Source of the DNA: Planctomycetota bacterium
Lineage (GTDB): Bacteria; Planctomycetota; Phycisphaerae; WQYP01
Assembly: GCA_021816165.1 (NCBI GenBank)
Contig: JAKAYZ010000163.1
Location: 1 to 6,221, forward strand
Direction of reading: 5' to 3'
DNA: 6,221 nucleotides
Shown here: piece by piece, positions 1 through 5,480 of the stretch
Layout of the letters: the number at the start of each line of letters is the position of its first letter
Position numbering within the stretch: the stretch's first letter is position 1
Translations under genes and position numbers: made by a program
Notes under the pieces: generated by a model
What the model was told of the DNA's origin: nothing
The model's input: only the letters and a program-made list of their open reading frames with translations
Databases searched by the model: none

Positions 1-683
1 TCTCGGTGGAAACGTACGGAGTTGAAAGCCCGGCCTGGTGGCAGGCGGTGAACCTGACCACCGACCATGGTCGGCAAAGCTTTGATGTGCTGCAAAATAA
101 CCGGACGATGGGCCGAATTACCACCCGGCTGGCCGGGCGACACAATGTGGGCAATGCGTTGGTGACCGCAGCCATAGGCGTGCATTGCGGTGCCAACTGG
201 AAGGCGGTGGCGGAGGGCATTGCCAATTTTGGCGGCGTGGATAGGCGCAGTGAGTTTCTGGGGCAACGCGGCGGAATTACTTTTGTGGATGATTACGGCC
301 ACCACCCCACCGAAATTCGCGCGACCTTGCAGGCCCTGCGCGACCATTATGCCCCGCAGCGGCTGATTTGTGTGTTTCAGCCGCACCAGCACAGCCGCAC
401 CCGGTTTTTACTCAACGATTTCGCCCGGAGCTTCGCCCACGCGGACCTGACCATTGTGCCGGATATTTATTTTGTGCGCGACAGCGAGCTGGACCGTCAG
501 GCTGTGAATGCGGCCATGCTGGTGGAGCGCATCGGCGACAACGGACGCCAAGCCAAGTATATTCCGGACTTTCCGGGCATTGTGAATTATCTGCAGGGAC
601 AACTGCAGCCCGGAGATTTAGTAGTGTCGATGGGCGCTGGCCCGGTTTGGGAAATTACGCATGAATTGGTACGCAGGTTTTGA
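1..683 (+). CDS. murC: UDP-N-acetylmuramate--L-alanine ligase MurC, C-terminal part (5' end outside window)
   Basis: This is the cytoplasmic Mur ligase that uses ATP to join L-alanine (usually) to UDP-N-acetylmuramic acid, the first amino acid of the peptidoglycan stem peptide. The reading frame is open from the window edge (first full codon at base 3) and gives about 227 residues, roughly the last half of a family protein of about 450-480 residues. The central-domain motif GRHNVGN is encoded at 135-155. The C-terminal ligase-domain signature DDYGHHPTEI is at 288-317 and QPHQHSRT at 378-401. Near the end, SMGAGPVWEI corresponds to the usual GAGD/GAGN region, with proline at the variable position. 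The N-terminal UDP-binding domain and the P-loop are not in the window. The TGA stop at 681-683 lies inside murB, so the two genes overlap by 23 bases and are probably cotranscribed and translationally coupled. The family call is secure. Confidence 0.96.
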   Translation, partial: SVETYGVESPAWWQAVNLTTDHGRQSFDVLQNNRTMGRITTRLAGRHNVGNALVTAAIGVHCGANWKAVAEGIANFGGVDRRSEFLGQRGGITFVDDYGHHPTEIRATLQALRDHYAPQRLICVFQPHQHSRTRFLLNDFARSFAHADLTIVPDIYFVRDSELDRQAVNAAMLVERIGDNGRQAKYIPDFPGIVNYLQGQLQPGDLVVSMGAGPVWEITHELVRRF

Positions 684-1539
684 GAGCGCAGTAACGGAAA
701 ATGTGCCTCTGGCACCGAAGACGTGGTTTAACGTCGGCGGACCGGCGCGATATTTTGTGCAACCGGAAGATGTTGCACAGGCGGCCGCCATTCTGCTGCG
801 TCTGCGCGAAAATGACATTCCGATTTATGTACTGGGATCCGGAGCCAATTTGCTGATCAGCGATGCCGGGGTTAACGGGGCTGTTATTCATCTTCAGCAC
901 AGCGCTTTCAAAACCATTGAATTCCAGGGACGCAACGTTGCCACCGGAGCTGGAACTGATGTTCAGCGATTGATCCGCGAATGTGTACACAAAGGGCTTT
1001 CGGGTTTGGAATGCCTGGCGGGAATTCCGGGCACAGTTGGGGGCGAAATACGTATGAACGCCGGCGGCGCATTTGGCGATATGGGCTCGCAGGTGCTTGA
1101 TGTTACGGTCATGGATATAAACGGCCAAAGTTATACCCGGCAGCGTGATGATCTGGTGTTTGAGTACCGCCATTCCAACATTACGGCCAAGCTGATTCTT
1201 GCGGCGACTTTTGAGCTTATGCCGGATGACCCCAACCGGATTGCGGAAAAAGTGAAGGAAATATGGATGTTCAAACGCAACTCTCAGCCGCTGGCGGAAA
1301 ATAACGCGGGGTGTATTTTCAAGAATTCCAACGGTACTTCTGCGGGCCAGTTGATTGACAAGACGGGGCTTAAAGGGTTGCGGATCGGCGGGGCCGAAGT
1401 TTCACAGCGGCATGCCAATTTCATTGTGGCCAAACCGGGATGCAAAGCTGCCGATATCCAAGCCCTGATCGGACAGGTACGCAAACGCGTGCAGGAAAAG
1501 TTCGGGATCATTCTGGAAACCGAGGTGGTCATCTGGTAG
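661..1539 (+). CDS. murB: UDP-N-acetylenolpyruvoylglucosamine reductase MurB
   Basis: This cytoplasmic flavoenzyme uses NADPH to reduce UDP-GlcNAc-enolpyruvate to UDP-MurNAc, the step just before MurC. The product is 292 residues, a normal length for the shorter (type II) MurB group. The FAD-binding (PCMH-type) domain spans about residues 20-185, with LGSGANLL at 58-65 and the flavin-contact stretch GIPGTVGGEI at 121-130. EYR ends at Arg170, the conserved substrate-side arginine. The C-terminal MurB domain follows from about 190. The catalytic proton donor, serine in E. coli, is aligned here with Cys218 in NNAGCIFKN, and the late acid is Glu288 in ETEVVIW. The ATG at 661 has GGGA eight bases upstream and no closer alternative preserves the N-terminus. 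The start lies within the last codons of murC. Family assignment is certain; the cysteine assignment rests on motif alignment by eye. Confidence 0.97.
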   Translation: MNWYAGFESAVTENVPLAPKTWFNVGGPARYFVQPEDVAQAAAILLRLRENDIPIYVLGSGANLLISDAGVNGAVIHLQHSAFKTIEFQGRNVATGAGTDVQRLIRECVHKGLSGLECLAGIPGTVGGEIRMNAGGAFGDMGSQVLDVTVMDINGQSYTRQRDDLVFEYRHSNITAKLILAATFELMPDDPNRIAEKVKEIWMFKRNSQPLAENNAGCIFKNSNGTSAGQLIDKTGLKGLRIGGAEVSQRHANFIVAKPGCKAADIQALIGQVRKRVQEKFGIILETEVVIW

Positions 1540-1553
1540 CCTACGCAAAGATG

Positions 1554-1584
1554 ACTGCCGGCTGATTCGTGCATCAGCGGCAGT
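1554..1584 (+). other. Strong RNA hairpin in the murB-ddl gap
   Basis: ACTGCC (1554-1559), one bulged G (1560) and GCTGAT (1561-1566) pair with ATCAGC-GGCAGT (1573-1584) across the six-base loop TCGTGC. This gives 12 base pairs interrupted by one bulge. It begins 14 bases after the murB stop and ends 24 bases before the ddl start. No T-run follows on either strand, so it is not a standard intrinsic terminator. It may act as an mRNA stability or processing element, or as an attenuator within the operon; that role is inference. Confidence 0.6.
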
Positions 1585-1596
1585 TGCCGACTTAAC

Positions 1597-1601
1597 AAAG
1601 G
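1597..1601 (+). promoter_or_regulatory. Ribosome binding site of ddl
   Basis: AAAGG lies seven bases before the ATG at 1609 and supports that start for ddl. The site begins 12 bases after the hairpin at 1554-1584, so the hairpin leaves it free. A change in folding there could still affect ddl translation. Confidence 0.55.
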
Positions 1602-1608
1602 CCTTGTC

Positions 1609-2571
1609 ATGGACGACAACCAACAATCTCTGGCGATTACGCTGCTAGCGGGTGGCATATCTGCCGAACGTGAAATTTCGCTTTTGACCGGCGAGCAAAT
1701 TGCGGCGGCGCTGCGGCGGCGCGGCCACCGGGTGTTTCAAGCGGATATTGCGCCGACTAATCTTGCGGCACTGGACCATCAACCGTGTGATGTGGTTTTT
1801 CCGGCGTTGCATGGAACATTCGGCGAAGACGGTGGTATTCAGGAAATATTGGAGCAGCGCCGGCTGCCATTTGTGGGTTCCGATTCCACCTGCTCGCGCC
1901 TGGCCATGGACAAACTTGCCACCAAACAATTGCTTTTTGAAAATTCCGTGCCAACTCCGGACTGGCAGGTGGTATACGCCGGAAAATTTAAGGATAGTTG
2001 GGTGCCCGCGAGCGGGATTGGCTATCCGTGTGTGATCAAACCCATTGCCGAGGGCAGCAGCGTGGACTGTGCCGTGTGCCACAATGCCCAAGAGGCCCGC
2101 CAGCAACTGGCCGCCACACTTGCCCGCCACGGAAGCATGTTGGTGGAGCGTTTCATTGTTGGACCTGAACTGACTGTGGGAATTATCAATGGCACCCCCC
2201 TACCCACGATTGAGATTCGATCCAAGGCGATTTTCTATGATTATGAGGCCAAATATGTGCGGCCTGATACCCAATACCTTTTTGACATTGATCTGCCCGC
2301 CGCCGTGCTTGATGCAGTACGTACTGCCGCTCTGGAAACCTGGCGGTTGGTTGGCGCCCGCCATTTGGCGCGGGTGGACATTATGGTGGATGCGACTACT
2401 TTACAGCCAGCCGTGCTGGAAATTAACACCATGCCCGGCTTTACCAGTCATTCGCTGGTACCCAAAGCCGCCCAACATGCCGGTATTTCTTTTGATGAAC
2501 TGTGTGATCGCCTTGTGCGGATGGCGCACCGCGATGGCATTGTTACCGCCGCGGCCAGCCGCAGAAAGTGA
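1609..2571 (+). CDS. ddl: D-alanine--D-alanine ligase
   Basis: This cytoplasmic ATP-grasp enzyme makes the D-Ala-D-Ala dipeptide that MurF later attaches to the peptidoglycan stem peptide. At 320 residues it is of normal family length. The N-terminal signature GGISAEREISLLTG is at 15-28, with Glu20 in the place of the E. coli catalytic Glu15. HGTFGEDGG is at 68-76 and the ATP-binding/serine-loop motif KPIAEGSSV is at 144-152. The omega-loop motif FYDYEAKY is at 209-216, a pattern of ordinary D-Ala-D-Ala ligases rather than the VanA/B type. Arg255 and the metal ligands Asp257, Glu271 and Asn273 (LEINTMPGFT) are all present, so the enzyme looks active. The ATG is supported by AAAGG seven bases upstream. 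The gene sits 69 bases after murB, and its TGA stop is part of a GTGA that could start ftsQ. Confidence 0.97.
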   Translation: MDDNQQSLAITLLAGGISAEREISLLTGEQIAAALRRRGHRVFQADIAPTNLAALDHQPCDVVFPALHGTFGEDGGIQEILEQRRLPFVGSDSTCSRLAMDKLATKQLLFENSVPTPDWQVVYAGKFKDSWVPASGIGYPCVIKPIAEGSSVDCAVCHNAQEARQQLAATLARHGSMLVERFIVGPELTVGIINGTPLPTIEIRSKAIFYDYEAKYVRPDTQYLFDIDLPAAVLDAVRTAALETWRLVGARHLARVDIMVDATTLQPAVLEINTMPGFTSHSLVPKAAQHAGISFDELCDRLVRMAHRDGIVTAAASRRK

Positions 2572-2582
2572 ATTGGAACGTC

Positions 2583-3527
2583 ATGGCCGATGACCGCAAT
2601 GCGATGCATACCCGCCGCCCCTGGCAGATTCCCTGGGTGCGCGGCGTGCTGGCGGCTTGTGTGGTTGGTGCGGTAGCAGCCGGCATTATTCAATCATGGC
2701 ATTATATTCAGATTTATGCCCGGAAAATAATTGAACAGCGCGATCAGCGTCCCTTAAAACGCATTGTCCTGTTAAATACTCCACACTGGCTTTCCAAAAG
2801 CCTCCTTGATCAGATTGCCCAGGAAGCAGTTAATTACACCATTTACAATCCGCGCCATCCGGATTACGCCATGCAACTGCGCGATCCACTCAATGGCACC
2901 ATTCTTAAAATACTCGCGCGGCACTATTTGCAGGATCAAGGTGTTGGGGAAAATGCCTGGATCAAACGCATTACCTTTATCCGCCGGGCGTGGACACCCA
3001 ATGCCCAGATCATCGAGATATCCGCCGTTTATCGCCAGCCGGCGGCCTTGGTAGATGGCCCCACCGGCGGGTACATGGTGTCGCCTGGCGGCGTGCGCCT
3101 GCCCGGCCTGTATAAGGCTAACCAGCTTTCGGCAATCCAATGGCTGGTCCAAATTATTGGTAGCCAAGCCGCCCCACCAGTGGCCGGGGCCCATGTGGAC
3201 AGCCCACGTATACAGGTGGCGCTCAAACTGATCCATTTGCTTGCGCCGCAGCCGTATTACGGCCAAATTGCCGCAATCAACCTGCGTAACCTGGGTGGCA
3301 AAAGCAGTTCGCTGGCACCACAAATAACGCTTATCACACGATTTGGTACCCAGGTATGGTGGGGCCGCGCTCCGGGACAGGAAGGCTTTTATGAAGTGCC
3401 TGCGGCCCGCAAGCTGGAGTCCCTGGCAAGAATCTACGCCCGCTTTGGACGCATTGATGCAGACCGGGCCTATGTTGACATCCGCGGCGATCAGGTGCTG
3501 GTTCCCAAGCCCACCACCCAACCGTAA
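2583..3527 (+). CDS. ftsQ: Divergent FtsQ/DivIB-type cell division protein
   Basis: FtsQ is a single-pass inner-membrane divisome protein with an extracytoplasmic POTRA and beta domain that links early and late division proteins. The call here rests on position directly after ddl and on topology: a short basic cytoplasmic N-terminus (RNAMHTRRPW), one transmembrane helix at about residues 20-36, then a soluble domain. Weak FtsQ-like features follow: YRQPAALV at 150-157, YMVSPGGVRLPG at 164-175 as the 'not-yet-Leu/Gly' segment, and a terminal YVDIRGDQVLV at 297-307 resembling the usual 'vDlR...gv' ending. The 314 residues are somewhat long for the family, and overall conservation is low. The ATG at 2583 is chosen because TTGGAA lies just upstream. 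An alternative GTG at 2568 overlaps the ddl stop (GTGA) and would add MNWNV. An unrelated membrane-anchored POTRA-like protein cannot be excluded. Confidence 0.68.
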   Translation: MADDRNAMHTRRPWQIPWVRGVLAACVVGAVAAGIIQSWHYIQIYARKIIEQRDQRPLKRIVLLNTPHWLSKSLLDQIAQEAVNYTIYNPRHPDYAMQLRDPLNGTILKILARHYLQDQGVGENAWIKRITFIRRAWTPNAQIIEISAVYRQPAALVDGPTGGYMVSPGGVRLPGLYKANQLSAIQWLVQIIGSQAAPPVAGAHVDSPRIQVALKLIHLLAPQPYYGQIAAINLRNLGGKSSSLAPQITLITRFGTQVWWGRAPGQEGFYEVPAARKLESLARIYARFGRIDADRAYVDIRGDQVLVPKPTTQP

Positions 3528-3542
3528 ACTTCAGGCTGTTTT

Positions 3543-4094
3543 TTATGCGCGGCTCGCACCCGCTGCGGCGGTGAAAACCTGAAAAATTCCCCGGCAGAAA
3601 GCCGGTAAATCATCGGGCTTGCGAGAGCTTACAAAATGCCGGTCCACCACTACTTCGCTATCCAACCATAGAGCGCCGGCGTTGATCAGGTCATCCTTAA
3701 TACCTGGCGATCCGGTTACTTTCACGCCACGATAGACGCCGGCGGAAATGGCGATCCATCCACCATGGCATATTGCCGCCACCAGTTGCCGCCGCTGATG
3801 GAAATGGCAAACGAATTCCTTAACCTTTTCGTCCCGGCGAAGTTTATCGGGGGCAAATCCACCGGCCAGCACAACACCATCGAAATCCTGGGCATTGACA
3901 TCGGCAATGGCCATATCTGAGATGGCAGGATAACCATGTTTACCGGTGTATTTGGTGCCTGCCCGTGGGCCGGCCAAGGTTACTTTCGCACCCGCCTCCT
4001 GCAACCGGTATTTCGGGGACCAGAGTTCCAAATCTTCGTAGATATCATCCACAAACATCAGGATGCGACGGTCGTTGACGGGCGAACTGAACAT
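3543..4094 (-). CDS. PfpI/DJ-1 family protein (type 1 glutamine amidotransferase-like; protease or deglycase annotated)
   Basis: This cytoplasmic DJ-1/PfpI superfamily protein of 183 residues matches the compact PfpI subfamily along its whole length. Members have been reported as intracellular proteases, glyoxalases or protein deglycases, and the natural substrate is not settled. The acidic motif YEDLEL at 19-24 gives Glu20, aligned with Glu12 of archaeal PfpI. TGKHGY (50-55) and LAGGFAPDKLR (76-86) are conserved. The nucleophile elbow is AAICHG at 106-111, with Cys109 and His110. SPGIKDDLINAG (129-140) and VVVDRHFVSSRKPDDLP (148-164) complete the fold. The ATG at 4094 has GAGGA eight bases upstream. 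The gene follows the FmdB-like gene by 65 bases on the same strand and is probably cotranscribed with it. Its stop faces that of ftsQ 15 bases away. Confidence 0.93.
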   Translation of the reverse strand: MFSSPVNDRRILMFVDDIYEDLELWSPKYRLQEAGAKVTLAGPRAGTKYTGKHGYPAISDMAIADVNAQDFDGVVLAGGFAPDKLRRDEKVKEFVCHFHQRRQLVAAICHGGWIAISAGVYRGVKVTGSPGIKDDLINAGALWLDSEVVVDRHFVSSRKPDDLPAFCRGIFQVFTAAAGASRA

Positions 4095-4159
4095 GGATTA
4101 TATCCTCACAGAGCGACGTTGGTCGCAGGCCTGTTTGGCATCGGTTAATCTTGCAACTC

Positions 4160-4399
4160 TTACGCTCTACCGCCGCAGGAACCCCGTCTGTGGCCACAGC
4201 CACACATGCCGCCGGCGCCAGCTTCGGCCGAAGCACCGCCGGTATCTGCGGCCGCGACGGCAAAGACGGAAATTTTTCGTTTGGTTTGCCGGGCATGGCA
4301 GCTGGGACATTCGACGGCCTCATCGGCGTTGTTCATGCTGGCAGCGAGATGCTCAAAGCTACCACCACATTTTTTACATTCGTATTCATAGATTGGCAT
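4160..4399 (-). CDS. FmdB family zinc-ribbon protein
   Basis: This small protein of 79 residues begins with the family signature MPIYEYECKKCG. Two CxxC pairs, Cys8/Cys11 and Cys31/Cys34 (CPSC), form the expected zinc ribbon. The tail is rich in Ala and Gly and ends with a second cysteine/histidine patch, MCGCGHRRGSCGG at 65-77, a common kind of C-terminus in this family. FmdB-like proteins are widespread putative regulators; the original FmdB was linked to formamidase/amidase expression, and the role here is unknown. The start is fixed by AAGGAG nine bases upstream and by the N-terminal signature. The same frame is open far upstream, across the tRNA, but that extension is spurious. The gene is the likely first cistron of a unit with the PfpI-type gene. 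Confidence 0.92.
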   Translation of the reverse strand: MPIYEYECKKCGGSFEHLAASMNNADEAVECPSCHARQTKRKISVFAVAAADTGGASAEAGAGGMCGCGHRRGSCGGRA

Positions 4400-4408
4400 A
4401 ATGCGCGA

Positions 4409-4414
4409 CTCCTT
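4409..4414 (-). promoter_or_regulatory. Ribosome binding site of the FmdB-like gene
   Basis: On the minus strand AAGGAG stands nine bases before the ATG at 4399. It decides the start in favour of the 79-residue product over a much longer open frame that runs through the antisense of the tRNA gene. Confidence 0.8.
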
Positions 4415-4429
4415 AAAACGTACCTTGCC

Positions 4430-4443
4430 GACTGTTTTCAGTC
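4430..4443 (-). repeat. Perfect dyad GACTG-N4-CAGTC at the FmdB-like promoter
   Basis: A five-base perfect inverted repeat with a TTTT (AAAA on the minus strand) centre overlaps the proposed -10 box and start point. It could be an operator half-site pair, or a small hairpin at the 5' end of the message. It is short enough to arise by chance. Confidence 0.35.
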
Positions 4444-4468
4444 TATGCAATGCGGACCGTGGAATCAA
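4440..4468 (-). promoter_or_regulatory. Candidate sigma70-type promoter of the FmdB/PfpI unit
   Basis: On the minus strand TTGATT (4463-4468) and TAGACT (4440-4445) are separated by 17 bases, each matching four of six consensus positions. Transcription would start near 4433, about 34 bases before the FmdB-like ATG. The match is modest and no experimental support is available. Confidence 0.35.
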
Positions 4469-4484
4469 GTGTGGTGGCGGGGAG

Positions 4485-4513
4485 TTATCAGGCTTAAGAA
4501 TCCATGGTAGCAT
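4485..4513 (+). promoter_or_regulatory. Weak candidate promoter for tRNA-Arg
   Basis: TTATCA (4485-4490) and TAGCAT (4508-4513) are 17 bases apart, with four of six matches each. They lie about 55 bases upstream of the tRNA. Nothing better is visible in the gap 4415-4567, so this is the only proposal for the tRNA transcript. Confidence 0.25.
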
Positions 4514-4567
4514 AAACAAAGCACCGTTTGTGGCGGGCAGTGGCAGCGCTGTTACCGGACCGCACCG

Positions 4568-4641
4568 GCGCTTGTAGCTCAATTGGATAGAGCATCCGCC
4601 TTCTAAGCGGACGGTTGTGGGTTCGAGTCCCGCCAAGCGCA
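4568..4641 (+). tRNA. tRNA-Arg: tRNA-Arg, anticodon UCU
   Basis: The 74-base gene folds into a full cloverleaf. The acceptor stem pairs GCGCTTG (4568-4574) with CAAGCGC (4634-4640), with A as the discriminator base at 4641. The D stem is GCTC/GAGC. The anticodon stem TCCGC/GCGGA (4595-4599 with 4607-4611) encloses loop CTTCTAA with anticodon TCT at 4602-4604, reading AGA and possibly AGG codons. The variable loop is CGGTT, and the T arm GTGGG-TTCGAGT-CCCGC contains one G-T pair. The 3' CCA is not encoded (TTT follows), so it must be added by nucleotidyltransferase. It stands alone, with no other tRNA in the window. Confidence 0.97.
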
Positions 4642-4646
4642 TTTCA

Positions 4647-4659
4647 GGCTGGCCCAGCC
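4647..4659. repeat. Small palindrome just after the tRNA
   Basis: GGCTG and CAGCC flank three bases and can form a five-pair hairpin six bases after the tRNA. No T-run follows, so it is not a convincing intrinsic terminator. It could help 3' processing of the tRNA precursor, but this is weak. Confidence 0.3.
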
Positions 4660-4668
4660 GATGAGCAT

Positions 4669-4698
4669 TTGAACTCCATGTAGGCTCGCGCGTATGAT
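4669..4698 (+). promoter_or_regulatory. Candidate promoter of the membrane-protein gene
   Basis: TTGAAC (4669-4674) and TATGAT (4693-4698) are 18 bases apart, matching four and five of six consensus bases. Transcription would begin near 4705, giving an untranslated leader of about 90 bases before the ATG at 4794. That arrangement argues against using the in-frame ATG at 4707 unless the message is leaderless. Confidence 0.4.
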
Positions 4699-4793
4699 AA
4701 TCGGGGTTGATGGATGGCCGAAGGCCGTGGGTGGGCGTTTCAGACTTGCCGATTGGGTATTTTGATTGGCCCGAGGCGAATGGAAAATATTTG

Positions 4794-5480
4794 ATGAAAC
4801 CCATGGATCCCAGTTCGTCGGTGCCAACACCCAGTGCGCCCCCACGTAACGAGCGGGCGGCCGCTTTGCTGGCCGGGGACTCAGGGGCGGGGCCACTATC
4901 GCGGGAACAGATTGCCCAGATTGGCGCAGCGAAGCGGGAATTGGCGCCGATCTTGAAATGTCAAAAGGTGGCCCAGCGAACGGCGGGAGGGTTGATCAGT
5001 GCGGGCATTCTCACGGCCATTTTGGCCTTTTTCGGCACGTTCAGCATCACCGCGCTGGTGATGGGATTATGGATGATCGCGGCGGGCTTCATTGAGCATT
5101 GGCAGGGGCAACACATTCACCGTCTAAAGCCCGAAGCATTGACGATTCTCATCCGCAATCAATTGTTGCTGGGGGGAATGTTTGTGATATTGGGCTTGTG
5201 GTGGATGCTGGAAGTGCGTTTGGGCTGGATGAGTGCTGCCGAGAAAATGGAAATTCACAGTGTTATTACGGCCATGTCGACGGTAGGCGGCGGTGCGACG
5301 GAGATAAGGTCGCTAATCACCACCATTGAGTATGTCGCATACGGATCGATTGTAGTCTTGGGCCTGTGTGGCCAGGGATGGCTGAGTCTTTATTATTCGC
5401 ATCGCCGCAAGCTGCTGAAAAAATATCTGGCCAGTACGCCGGGATGGATTATTTCATTGCAGCGCCACGACACTGTTTAG
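4794..5480 (+). CDS. Four-helix membrane protein of unknown function
   Basis: I do not recognise a characterised family. The 228-residue product starts with a Pro/Ser-rich, probably cytoplasmic tail (SSSVPTPSAPPR) and an amphipathic stretch, SREQIAQIGAAKREL, at 36-50. Four hydrophobic segments follow at about 64-80, 83-100, 124-143 and 180-201. The link between helices 2 and 3 has a basic-aromatic and Pro-Leu pattern, HIHRLKPEALTILIRNQLLLGG at 107-128. The C-terminus is basic (SHRRKLLKKYL, 202-212) followed by TPGW. I recall similar 'LxPxA..L..NQ' membrane proteins from planctomycete genomes, but that is memory and unverified. There is no enzyme motif or transporter signature. The ATG at 4794 has GGAAA upstream; an in-frame ATG at 4707 would add 29 residues of unlikely composition. 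The stop overlaps that of the convergent carbonic anhydrase gene. Confidence 0.82.
   Translation: MKPMDPSSSVPTPSAPPRNERAAALLAGDSGAGPLSREQIAQIGAAKRELAPILKCQKVAQRTAGGLISAGILTAILAFFGTFSITALVMGLWMIAAGFIEHWQGQHIHRLKPEALTILIRNQLLLGGMFVILGLWWMLEVRLGWMSAAEKMEIHSVITAMSTVGGGATEIRSLITTIEYVAYGSIVVLGLCGQGWLSLYYSHRRKLLKKYLASTPGWIISLQRHDTV

Noticed and set aside
2772..3521. Minus-strand open frame of 249 codons opposite ftsQ
   Set aside because: It is a shadow of ftsQ: no recognisable motifs, no plausible ribosome site seen, and the opposite strand has an operon-placed gene with coherent topology.
3508..3544. T6 run (3539-3544) after ftsQ as a possible terminator
   Set aside because: Only a four-base AGCC/GGCT pairing with a 22-base loop can be drawn before the T-run, which is too weak for an intrinsic terminator.
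4097..4102. Perfect TATAAT on the minus strand just before the PfpI-type gene
   Set aside because: It lies between the ribosome binding site and the start codon, so a transcript from it would begin at or after the ATG. No good -35 box is found 16-19 bases upstream.
4113..4126. GCGAC-GTTG-GTCGC inverted repeat between the FmdB-like and PfpI-type genes
   Set aside because: The stem is five pairs with no T-run in either direction. It is not enough for a terminator and is likely chance.
4707..4793. 29-residue N-terminal extension of the membrane protein from the ATG at 4707
   Set aside because: It begins at the predicted transcription start, has no ribosome site, and the ATG at 4794 has GGAAA upstream. 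Leaderless translation remains a small possibility.
4400..4804. Long minus-strand open frame upstream of the FmdB-like gene, reading LEPTTVRLEGGCSIQLSY
   Set aside because: This peptide is the antisense translation of the tRNA-Arg gene, a well-known source of spurious annotated proteins. The true FmdB-like start is at 4399 with AAGGAG upstream.
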